Assembly: GCF_000761215.1 (NCBI RefSeq)
Contig: NZ_CP009438.1
Coordinates: 5,535,501 to 5,599,500 of the forward strand
Length of the DNA stretch: 64,000 nucleotides
Direction: 5' to 3'
From: Streptomyces glaucescens
Lineage (GTDB): Bacteria; Actinomycetota; Actinomycetes; Streptomycetales; Streptomycetaceae
The notes below the pieces were generated by a model, which made no database searches, was not told where the DNA came from, and saw only the letters and a list, made by a program, of their open reading frames with translations. A program made the position numbers and the translations under genes. Shown piece after piece: positions 54,537 through 61,677 of this stretch (position 1 is its first letter; every line of letters begins with the position of its first letter).

Positions 54537-55814
54537 ATGCTGAAGGCAGCCGACACCAGGACCAGGGGCCGCAGCCGCACGGTGCTGGCGGCCCTGCTCG
54601 CCACCACCGCCCTCACGGCGACGACGCAACTCGCCCTCCCCGCCCCCATGGCGCGGGCGGACGACAGCGGCCAGTGCACGTTCCCGTCGAAGAAGTACGA
54701 GGGCCGCCCCTGGGCCCTGCAACGCGTCAACCTCGACGAACTGTGGGCCCAGTCGAAGGGCGAGGGAGTCCGGGTCGCGGTCATCGACACCGGCGTCGAC
54801 GTCAAGAACCCCCAGCTCACCCAGGCCGTCGACGTCTCCAGGGGCAAGAACTTCCTGCCCGCGAAGAACAAGAAGGGCGAGGAGATCGAACGCGGCAACG
54901 CCAGCGGTACGACCGACACCGTCGGCCACGGCACTCGCGTCGCCGGCATCATCGCCGCCCGCCCCGCGAAGGGCACCGGCTTCGTCGGCCTGGCCCCCGA
55001 GGCCACCATCATCCCGATCAAGCAGAACGACGCGGAGGGCAACGGAACGGCGGTGACCCTCGCCGAGGCCATCCGCTACGCGGTGGACGCGGGCGCCGAC
55101 GTCATCAACATCTCCCAGGACACCGCCAACGCGATCAGACCCGACGGCCGCCTGGAACAGGCCGTGCGGCAGGCCCTCGACCGCGACGTCGTCGTCGTCG
55201 CCTCGGCCGGCAACGACGGCCTCGGCGGCAACGTCAAGGTCACCTACCCGGCGTCCTACGAAGGCGTCCTCGCCGTGGCCTCCTCCGACCGCAACAACGA
55301 ACGCGCCCCCTTCTCCCAGTCGGGCGAGTTCGTGGGCGTCGCCGCCCCCGGCGTCGACATGATCTCCACCGTCCCCGGCAACGGCCACTGCTCCGACAAC
55401 GGCACCAGCTTCTCCGCCCCCTACGTCGCCGGCGTGGCCGCCCTGCTGAAGGCCAAGTACCCCAAGTGGACGGCCCGGCAGATCGTCGCGCAGATCGAGC
55501 AGACCGCGGAACGCACCATCCCCGGCCACGACCGCCTGGTCGGCTGGGGCGTCGTCGACCCGGTCAAGGCCCTGACGGACGTCGACCCGGCCAACCCCGT
55601 CGAGTCACCCCGCCCCGAACGCAACCTCACCGGCGCGCAGGCCCCCTCGGTCGACCCGGTGCACTTCGGGGAGACGGCCGACGAACGCAACGTCCGCCTG
55701 GGCACCTACGTGGTCGTCGGCGGCCTGGTCCTCGCGGCGGGACTGAGCGGCACGGCGATCGCCGTACGGGACGCCCGCCGCCGGCGGGGCCTGCGAGGAG
55801 GTCCGGCATGCTGA
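54537..55814 (+). CDS. mycP: Mycosin, type VII secretion-associated S8 serine protease
   Basis: A 425-residue membrane-anchored subtilisin. The ATG at 54537 is chosen because AGGAG sits nine bases upstream; in-frame starts at 54459 (GTG, overlapping eccB) and 54477 would add a Glu/Gln/Pro-rich leader. A signal peptide is followed by the catalytic triad in VAVIDTGVD, GHGTRVAGIIAA and GTSFSAPYVAGVAALL, all intact, and a C-terminal membrane span (VVVGGLVLAAGLSGTAIAV) with a basic cytoplasmic end. Mycosins stabilise and process the ESX complex. The stop overlaps the next gene. Confidence 0.92.
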   Translation: MLKAADTRTRGRSRTVLAALLATTALTATTQLALPAPMARADDSGQCTFPSKKYEGRPWALQRVNLDELWAQSKGEGVRVAVIDTGVDVKNPQLTQAVDVSRGKNFLPAKNKKGEEIERGNASGTTDTVGHGTRVAGIIAARPAKGTGFVGLAPEATIIPIKQNDAEGNGTAVTLAEAIRYAVDAGADVINISQDTANAIRPDGRLEQAVRQALDRDVVVVASAGNDGLGGNVKVTYPASYEGVLAVASSDRNNERAPFSQSGEFVGVAAPGVDMISTVPGNGHCSDNGTSFSAPYVAGVAALLKAKYPKWTARQIVAQIEQTAERTIPGHDRLVGWGVVDPVKALTDVDPANPVESPRPERNLTGAQAPSVDPVHFGETADERNVRLGTYVVVGGLVLAAGLSGTAIAVRDARRRRGLRGGPAC

Positions 55815-56413
55815 CCCGGCTGTCCGTGATCCTCTTCGTCCTGGCGGCGATCCTGCTCCTCATGGCCTGCGTCAGGGCCGACCGCGTCCGCTCCTGGCGC
55901 GAGTCCCTCAACCCGTCCGCCCCGGCCGTCCCCGACGCCGCCTTCGTCGTCGCCCGCCTCACCTTCGTCGGCCTCGCCGTGGGCTGCGTCGTCCTGGGCG
56001 TGCGGGGACTGGGTGTCGAGGACGGCTCGAAGTGGAGTGACGACGAGCTGGCGAGCGCGGTGGAGCAGGCGACGTACGAACTCGACGGATTCCTGTACCG
56101 GACCGACGAGAGCGGCGAGCCCGTCGTCTTCCTCTACGAGTACGACACGCTGATCGAGACGGAAGTGGCCGAGAACGGCGGCGGCGACGCCCCCCAGGAC
56201 GGGGTGGACGCCTCGCCGCTCGCCGGCAACACCGACGCCGACGCGTACTTCACGGTGACGGCGAACGGCGCGGACAGCGCCTTCTGCACCCACGTCGAGC
56301 GCGTCCGCTCCAAGGAGGACGACTACACCCCGCCGGGCATCGCGGGACGCCCGGGGACGTACACCGAACTGGGATACCGGCTCGACGTGACGACCCGCGA
56401 AGGGGCGTGCTGA
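55808..56413 (+). CDS. Membrane protein coupled to mycP, unknown function
   Basis: A 201-residue protein from the ATG at 55808, with GAGGAGG six bases upstream inside the end of mycP. The first 20 residues are hydrophobic (LSVILFVLAAILLLMAC) and could be a membrane span or a lipobox-type signal. A second span (ARLTFVGLAVGCVVLGVRGL) lies near 50-70, and an acidic extracytoplasmic domain follows. The end overlaps no gene but converges on the lipoprotein at 56440. No family recognised; the coupling suggests a role with the mycosin. Confidence 0.75.
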   Translation: MLTRLSVILFVLAAILLLMACVRADRVRSWRESLNPSAPAVPDAAFVVARLTFVGLAVGCVVLGVRGLGVEDGSKWSDDELASAVEQATYELDGFLYRTDESGEPVVFLYEYDTLIETEVAENGGGDAPQDGVDASPLAGNTDADAYFTVTANGADSAFCTHVERVRSKEDDYTPPGIAGRPGTYTELGYRLDVTTREGAC

Positions 56414-56439
56414 CCGGCCGGACGGCGCCGGGGAACCGG

Positions 56440-57108
56440 TCAGGCGACGTCGTTCAGGGTGGCGGAGGGCGCCTTGCCCTCCTGAGCCTGTCCGGCGCGC
56501 TCGGCGAAGACGGTGGCGAACTGCTCCACCGTGTTCGGCAACTCGACGCCGGAGCCGGCCTCCCCCATGGTCACCATGATCACGCTGCCGACGCGCACCT
56601 GGACGAGAACGGCCTCCGCCCCGGCCCGCAGTGAGGTACTCACGCCGGCCACGGCATCGCTCTCGTCCCCGATCGTCCCCAGATCCAGCTCTCGCGGTTC
56701 GACGCTCCGCCCACCCCAGGCCTTCCAGACCGGCTCGTAGGAAGCCTGCGCCGCCTTTGCGTCCTCGTACGCCATGAGAACGAAATCGAGCTGAGCCTTG
56801 TCACGGCCGCCCGCCATTGCCGAAACCCCGGTGACCCGCGGCTTGGAGCACTCCTCGGGCCCTTCGTGGCACCGGGCCACCCCGAGTTCCCTCGCCTTGC
56901 TCTGCGGGTACGCGACGGGCTCGACGGCGACCTCCCACCCGGGGGCCGCCTTCGCGTCCGGCAGCACGGCTGCGGCCTGCCGGGCACTGAGCGGACCGGC
57001 CTCGTCCGCGCTTCCGTCACCGCAGCCGGCCAGGAGCGCGAGCGCCGCGCAGGACACGACGGCCTGTCGCACCAGCCGACGGGTACGCGGGCGGACGGTG
57101 ACTTCCAT
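56440..57108 (-). CDS. Lipoprotein of the type VII cargo module
   Basis: A 222-residue lipoprotein: basic N-terminus, hydrophobic stretch and lipobox LLAGC. The mature part contains LSARQAAAVLPDAKAAPGWE, two cysteines (RCHEGPEECSK) that could form a disulfide, and alternating strands and helices reminiscent of sensor domains such as the PknH extracellular domain; that likeness is weak. The ATG at 57108 has GAGGA close upstream; a GTG at 57129 is an alternative. It is third after the large WXG-type protein and lies 31 bases from the preceding lipoprotein gene. A receptor, sensor or immunity role is possible. Confidence 0.78.
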   Translation of the reverse strand: MEVTVRPRTRRLVRQAVVSCAALALLAGCGDGSADEAGPLSARQAAAVLPDAKAAPGWEVAVEPVAYPQSKARELGVARCHEGPEECSKPRVTGVSAMAGGRDKAQLDFVLMAYEDAKAAQASYEPVWKAWGGRSVEPRELDLGTIGDESDAVAGVSTSLRAGAEAVLVQVRVGSVIMVTMGEAGSGVELPNTVEQFATVFAERAGQAQEGKAPSATLNDVA

Positions 57109-57139
57109 GGCTTCCTCGATCGATGTCACGTGGTCGGCT

Positions 57140-57697
57140 TCACCAGTCCGTCGCACTCGCCCCGCACGAGGCCGATGCCTCGACCTGGCTCGTGTACGCG
57201 GTGATCAGGCGCCGCATCGCGTCGGCGTCGCTGTGCTCGGAACCCTGAGCCTGAACCGCCGTGTACAACTCCTGGCCGTTCCGCTCGTCGACGCATCCGC
57301 CGGTCTTGCCGAAGGCCTCGTTCCCCGAGTACCGGAACCGTTCGTCGTCCGCGGACTGCTCCGGGGCTTCGAGGGACTGGCTGGAGGCGAAGTACGCGGT
57401 GGTCTTGCCCTCTTCCACCCACGCCTGCGTGGCCCTCAGGGCGAGCTTGTCGTCGACCACGACCTCGCACACCTTCGTTCCCCCACCCGACTTCTCCCGC
57501 TCGGTGACGTCCTCACCGTCCGGCAGGAACTGCCCGAGATCGTCGGCGTCGACAGCGATCCCGCACAGATTCTCAGGGATCGCGTAATCGCGCCGGGACT
57601 CGTCACCGCCGCACCCGGAGAGCGCGGCGACGAGGACGGCGACCGCCGGAACGACGACCATGCCGCGCTGTCGCGACGGCGTAAGGCGAGCACTCAC
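57140..57697 (-). CDS. Cysteine-containing lipoprotein next to the large WXG-type protein
   Basis: A 185-residue lipoprotein with lipobox ALSGC. The mature domain has cysteines in ENLCGIAVDA, TKVCEVVVDD, GGCVDERN and ASCGASA, a spacing seen in DUF3558-like exported proteins, though I cannot assign it firmly. The GTG at 57697 has GGGGAT upstream and starts 26 bases after the stop of the 770-residue protein gene, so the two are surely co-transcribed. Confidence 0.78.
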   Translation of the reverse strand: MSARLTPSRQRGMVVVPAVAVLVAALSGCGGDESRRDYAIPENLCGIAVDADDLGQFLPDGEDVTEREKSGGGTKVCEVVVDDKLALRATQAWVEEGKTTAYFASSQSLEAPEQSADDERFRYSGNEAFGKTGGCVDERNGQELYTAVQAQGSEHSDADAMRRLITAYTSQVEASASCGASATDW

Positions 57698-57723
57698 AAG
57701 ATCCCCTTCGTCGCACTCGTTGA

Positions 57724-60036
57724 TCAGAAGGCCGCGATGCTACCGGGCGCCTGCCCGTCCACGATGGCGCGGGCGTTGATGTACCCCTGGCGGGCCGCCT
57801 CCCGGGCGGTGATACCGGCGTCGCTCGTGTCCATCGTGTGGTACTTGTCCGCCGCGGTCCGGGCGGCGTCCTCCGTGATGGTGAGGTTCCGCGTCAGGCC
57901 TTCCTGCCAGTACTCGCCACCGGTCTGCTGCGCCTGGTCCATGGCATGACCCTCGGCGTCCTTGAACACCGATTCCAGAACGGTGCTGGTGACGGTTCCG
58001 GCGACACCTCCGACCGCCGCCCCGACCCACGGTGTGGCCACGAAGGAAGTGCCCACGCCGACCACGGTGCCGACCGTGCCGGAAATGATGTTCTTCTTCT
58101 GGGCGACGGCGTGCTCGTATTCCTTGTCCTTGTCCGAGGCCTCCTTCCCGATGTACTCCTGCGCGCCCAGCGCGAGAGTGCCGGACACCTCGCCGGACCG
58201 TCCCGCGATCTGCCGGATGACCAGTTCCTCGTCCTCGGAGAGACGCTGGGCCTCCGGCAGGTCCGGGTTCAGGTGGTAGTCCATCAGCTTGCCCATGTAC
58301 GCCTTCTGGCCGACCTCGACGGCGGCGTACCCTTCCGGGTTCTGGCCCACCGCGAAGAGCAGCTTGCTCACGGACGTGTGGTCCAGCTCGGCTTCCGAGC
58401 CGGCGACCGGGTACAGCTTCTGCACGTCCTGCCACTTCTGCGAGTCCGGATCCCGTTCGACGTCGGTCATGGCGCGGTTGATGTCCGGGAGGTACTCCGA
58501 CGTGATCTGTCCGACGCTGTCGGTCATGAAGCCCCGGCCGGTGAGCCGTTCCGGGTCGTCCGCGATCGAGGCGACCAGGCTCTCCATGAGCTGGGACTGC
58601 TCACGCGTGTGCGCCGGCGTGTCGATGGTCGGCATCTCGCCGGCGGGGTGTCCCGTGGTCGCCGCCTCCAGCGCCAGCGCGAGATTGTTCTCGCCCGTAC
58701 GCAGGTCGTCGCCCTTGAGGTTGCTCTCCTTCGGCCACTCCCGCTCCTCGAAGAGGTACTGGAAGTTGGAGAGCGTGACCTTGCCGTTCTTGCCGTCGCC
58801 GTCGGTGTCCCGTTCGAAGGGGTTGTCCTCGTCGTCCTTGTTGATGAACTCCTGGTTGAAGAAGTCGGTCGCCGCGGCCGGGCTGTTGGACAAACCCTTC
58901 AGATAGCCGGTGAGCGGGTCGGAGCCGCTGTCCTCGCCGATGCGGTTCAGCCAGGGGTCCATGCCCAAGTGCTGCCACGCCGTGTTGGCGTGCTCCCCGT
59001 TGCCGGTGAGCTTGCGCTCGGTGGCCATGAGCTTGTTGCCGTAGTCCCTGAGGAACTGGTCGTCGTAGTCGCCCGTCCGCATCAGGTTGCTCATCACCTG
59101 GAAGCCCATGGGGCCGCCGTTGTTGCCGTAGAGCGGCTTGTCGCCGATGTCGACCATCGTGCGCTTCCACTCGGTCATCGCGACCGAGTCGCTCTGCGTG
59201 GCGTTGGCGAGCGTGGTGCCCAGGCTGCGCTGCAGGTCGTCGAACTTGTCCAGCCGCTCGCGCGCCAGTTCGTAGTTGCCGCGGTGCGGGTCGTTGACGC
59301 CGGTCCAGAACTCGAGCGTCTTCTGCGGCCCCAGAGACGTCGCGAACCGCTCGGCGAACAGATCGTCGTTGCCGTACTTGCCGAGCCCGTCCACCAGCCG
59401 GTCGAACTCCTCCGGGCTGAGGTCCTCGGGATCCTTCTTCGCCAGCTTCGCCAACTCGTCGGCCTGCTTGACCGCCTCCGCGGCACTGTCCCGGTCCTTG
59501 TACGAGGCGTCCGAGAAGCCGAGCCTGCTCTGATCGGCGATGGCCTGCAGCACGGTTTTGGCCGAGTTGTCGCTCTCGGTCGCCTTGTCGAGGATCTTCT
59601 GGAGCTGGTCGCGGAGCGCCGTGATGTCGGACTGGTTGTCCTTGTCCTCCTTGGCCCGGCCCTCCGGCGGCACGTTCGTGGTGACGGTGAACCCGCCCTC
59701 GTAGCCGATGACCGTCAGGTTCTTCTTCCGGCCGCCCTCGATCGCGTCGACGAGCTGCTGGTGGTAGTCCTTCAGCTCGTTGCGCGTGTCGTCGAGGATC
59801 CGGTGGATGGTCGTGGCCTGGGTGTGCGCGTCGCTGAACTCACCGGCCGTCTTGCCGATGAACTCCTTGGTCACCTGGGCGTTCACGCCGGCCCAGTCCG
59901 CCTTGTTCGCCGCCTGGCGCAGTTCGTCCTCGGCGTCCTTCTTCAACGTCTCGAGGTGCTTGACCAGATCCGACCAGTCTTTGACCGCGTCGTCGAGCAG
60001 CTTGAAGTTGGCGTCGCGCAGAGTGTCGAGGTCCAT
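57724..60036 (-). CDS. Large helical WXG-type protein, possible type VII substrate (DUF6571-like)
   Basis: A 770-residue, highly charged, mostly helical protein. The N-terminal 100 residues form two amphipathic helices joined by ADWAGVN (Trp48, Gly50), a WxG-type turn as in WXG100/LXG proteins. The middle resembles DUF6571-type proteins (SPEEFDRLVDGLGKYGNDDL, MGFQVMSNLM, NLALALEAATT). Near 645-687 is a Gly/Val/Ala-rich hydrophobic segment (IISGTVGTVVGVGTSFVATP) that could enter a membrane. No signal peptide. It follows a small helical protein gene and precedes two lipoprotein genes. A secreted substrate or toxin is a reasonable reading; no enzymatic domain is recognised. Confidence 0.75.
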   Translation of the reverse strand: MDLDTLRDANFKLLDDAVKDWSDLVKHLETLKKDAEDELRQAANKADWAGVNAQVTKEFIGKTAGEFSDAHTQATTIHRILDDTRNELKDYHQQLVDAIEGGRKKNLTVIGYEGGFTVTTNVPPEGRAKEDKDNQSDITALRDQLQKILDKATESDNSAKTVLQAIADQSRLGFSDASYKDRDSAAEAVKQADELAKLAKKDPEDLSPEEFDRLVDGLGKYGNDDLFAERFATSLGPQKTLEFWTGVNDPHRGNYELARERLDKFDDLQRSLGTTLANATQSDSVAMTEWKRTMVDIGDKPLYGNNGGPMGFQVMSNLMRTGDYDDQFLRDYGNKLMATERKLTGNGEHANTAWQHLGMDPWLNRIGEDSGSDPLTGYLKGLSNSPAAATDFFNQEFINKDDEDNPFERDTDGDGKNGKVTLSNFQYLFEEREWPKESNLKGDDLRTGENNLALALEAATTGHPAGEMPTIDTPAHTREQSQLMESLVASIADDPERLTGRGFMTDSVGQITSEYLPDINRAMTDVERDPDSQKWQDVQKLYPVAGSEAELDHTSVSKLLFAVGQNPEGYAAVEVGQKAYMGKLMDYHLNPDLPEAQRLSEDEELVIRQIAGRSGEVSGTLALGAQEYIGKEASDKDKEYEHAVAQKKNIISGTVGTVVGVGTSFVATPWVGAAVGGVAGTVTSTVLESVFKDAEGHAMDQAQQTGGEYWQEGLTRNLTITEDAARTAADKYHTMDTSDAGITAREAARQGYINARAIVDGQAPGSIAAF

Positions 60037-60156
60037 CGGCCTTTGTCCCCAGGAGTGTCGAGCAGTGGATGAGTGAGAACGAGTCGGTGAGCTGGTGCCG
60101 GTCGGTCAGGGCGGGGGTGAGCGGGAATCCCGCTGCCGCCCGCGTCATCCAGGCCG

Positions 60157-60678
60157 CTACTCCTCCTTTTTCTTCTCGTCCTTCTTCTCTCCGTAGACAG
60201 GATTCTTCTCGCCGGGCTGCCCCACACGCTCATCGAAACCGGCGTCCAGAACATCGATGCTGCTCATCTGGCGCACGATGAAGTTGTCGTCGCCGGCGTG
60301 GATGTTCTTGGTGACCTGAAGATGGTTCGTGATCTGCGCACAGGCGTCCATCAGGGACTTCAGCTGCTGCTCCCACCGCAGCGACACGTGCTGCAGCGCG
60401 GCCCCCAGGGCGAAGCCCTGCTTCGACAGGTCACCGGCCGCGGAGTCGGTGCTGGGGACGGCGACGCGGGCTTTGTCCCACAGCTCGTTGTAGAGGGTGT
60501 GCGCCGACTTGCTGATCTTGGTGAGTGAAGTGTTCGGAACCTTCAGGTCGCCGTACTTGGAGGGCCCTCCGGCGATGCCGGGCGACCCGTCACCCGGGTC
60601 GAGCTGGTTCAGCTGCATCTGCGTGGACTGCCGCTCGGCGGCCTGAGACTTGAGCTGCTCCCATTCGTCCCATGCCAT
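60157..60678 (-). CDS. Small helical partner protein (WXG100-like)
   Basis: A 173-residue protein from the ATG at 60678, which has GAAGGGG seven bases upstream. It is helical throughout (WDEWEQLKSQAAERQSTQMQ, WEQQLKSLMDACAQITNHLQ) and ends in a basic/acidic tail rich in Lys and Glu. It is the first gene of the minus-strand module ahead of the large WXG-type protein, the position held by small helical targeting partners in LXG systems. That analogy is inference. Confidence 0.75.
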   Translation of the reverse strand: MAWDEWEQLKSQAAERQSTQMQLNQLDPGDGSPGIAGGPSKYGDLKVPNTSLTKISKSAHTLYNELWDKARVAVPSTDSAAGDLSKQGFALGAALQHVSLRWEQQLKSLMDACAQITNHLQVTKNIHAGDDNFIVRQMSSIDVLDAGFDERVGQPGEKNPVYGEKKDEKKKEE

Positions 60679-61066
60679 GGGTGAACCCCTTCCCCCGTGC
60701 TGCTCGCCTGCCGGAGCGTGCCAGATGGACGACCTGCTCCGGCGCTGTGGTGAAGGCAAACCTAGCAACCGGGCGCGGGGGAGCAGGGGGAGCGGGTCGT
60801 TGTGTGTGGATTGTCCGGGGTGGAGGTTCGAAGGAGACGGCGACAGCACGCCGGCATCACGGCGCGGAGTGCGGCTGCAGGGTCACTCGGGCGTCTGTGA
60901 AGCCGGCGCGGAGTCGCCCATGGGCAACGGTTCCGCTCTCCCGGAGGCCGCCGTGGCGAGGCCTGTGGAGGTGTTGCGAAGGTTGCGAGGGGAGTCCCGC
61001 GGCGGGGTGACCGGCACCTCGGCGAAGCGGCAAATCGGTCATAGCGTGGCCTCGGCGCCGGCCTCG

Positions 61067-61077
61067 TAACTAAGTTA
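61067..61077. promoter_or_regulatory. AT-rich palindrome, candidate operator
   Basis: TAACTAAGTTA, a perfect odd-centred palindrome in otherwise GC-rich DNA, just upstream of the -35 of the plus-strand promoter. The binding protein is unknown. Confidence 0.5.
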
Positions 61078-61090
61078 GGACACACCCTGG

Positions 61091-61119
61091 TTGGACCCGT
61101 TGTACCGGTTGACTAGAGT
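61091..61119 (+). promoter_or_regulatory. Promoter of the plus-strand type VII module
   Basis: TTGGAC (61091-61096), 17 bases, then TAGAGT (61114-61119), a close match to the Streptomyces vegetative consensus. The transcript would start near 61126 and carry a leader of about 100 bases before the GTG at 61229. Confidence 0.65.
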
Positions 61120-61228
61120 GGTAAAAGCGTTGTCTGGCGCAGCTCGCTTTGCGATCGTACGGCGAGCGAGTGACCGGTCCGGATCTGATCGGGGCCGTGG
61201 ATGTAACGGGGAAACGGGGAGGAGCGTC

Positions 61229-61675
61229 GTGCTTCCAGCAGACATGATGGGGGGCGTGTCGGCGGCCAGGAAGAAGGACCTGGAGGCCAGCGATGAAGCG
61301 CTCAGGAAGTTCGTGTCTCAAGTGGACGAGGTGCTCCGCAACCTGGAGGGGTCGGCCGGCAACCCGGCGAAGGTGAGCGCCCAGACGATCAGGGCGTCTT
61401 CGCTGAGCAGCGGTCGCAGGGACGCCTTCCCGGAAGCGCACAGCCTGTACAGCCAGTACAACAGCGTCCACGAGCAGCTCACCACCTTGTCCAAGACGCT
61501 GCACCTGCACATCGAGGCCATCGGCATCGCGGTCAAGGGCGCGGCCCACGGCTACGAGAAGCTCGAAGACGACCAGCGTCGGCGATTCTGGGAGATCCGG
61601 GCAGAGATCCTCGAGATCGAGAAGGCTGCGAGTGGCCGGCACTCCGCCAAGGACGAGTCCGGGATGGGGGCCTGA
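61229..61675 (+). CDS. Small helical protein of the plus-strand type VII module
   Basis: A 148-residue helical protein. The GTG at 61229 has GGAGGAG four bases upstream; ATGs at 61244 and 61247 are alternatives. The sequence (LEASDEALRKFVSQVDEVLR, SQYNSVHEQLTTLSKTLHLH, GYEKLEDDQRRRFWEIRAEI) is a long amphipathic helix pair without a clear WxG. Its stop is two bases before the next gene, so it probably pairs with the WXG protein encoded there, as EsxA/B-like or PE/PPE-like partners do. Confidence 0.75.
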   Translation: MLPADMMGGVSAARKKDLEASDEALRKFVSQVDEVLRNLEGSAGNPAKVSAQTIRASSLSSGRRDAFPEAHSLYSQYNSVHEQLTTLSKTLHLHIEAIGIAVKGAAHGYEKLEDDQRRRFWEIRAEILEIEKAASGRHSAKDESGMGA

Positions 61676-61677
61676 CG

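Larger units (their letters stand above)
60679..61228. promoter_or_regulatory. Divergent control region of the two type VII cargo modules
   Basis: This 550-base gap separates the two modules. On the right a good promoter lies at 61091-61119, with an AT-rich palindrome (61067-61077) 14 bases upstream. On the left TAGGTT on the minus strand (60764-60759) is a possible -10 for the small helical protein, with no clear -35. Short open frames on both strands lack ribosome binding sites and I do not accept them as genes. Confidence 0.6.

Noticed and set aside
60680..61085. Several small open frames in the type VII intergenic region
   Set aside because: No ribosome binding sites, no recognisable protein features, and frames on both strands are equally open.
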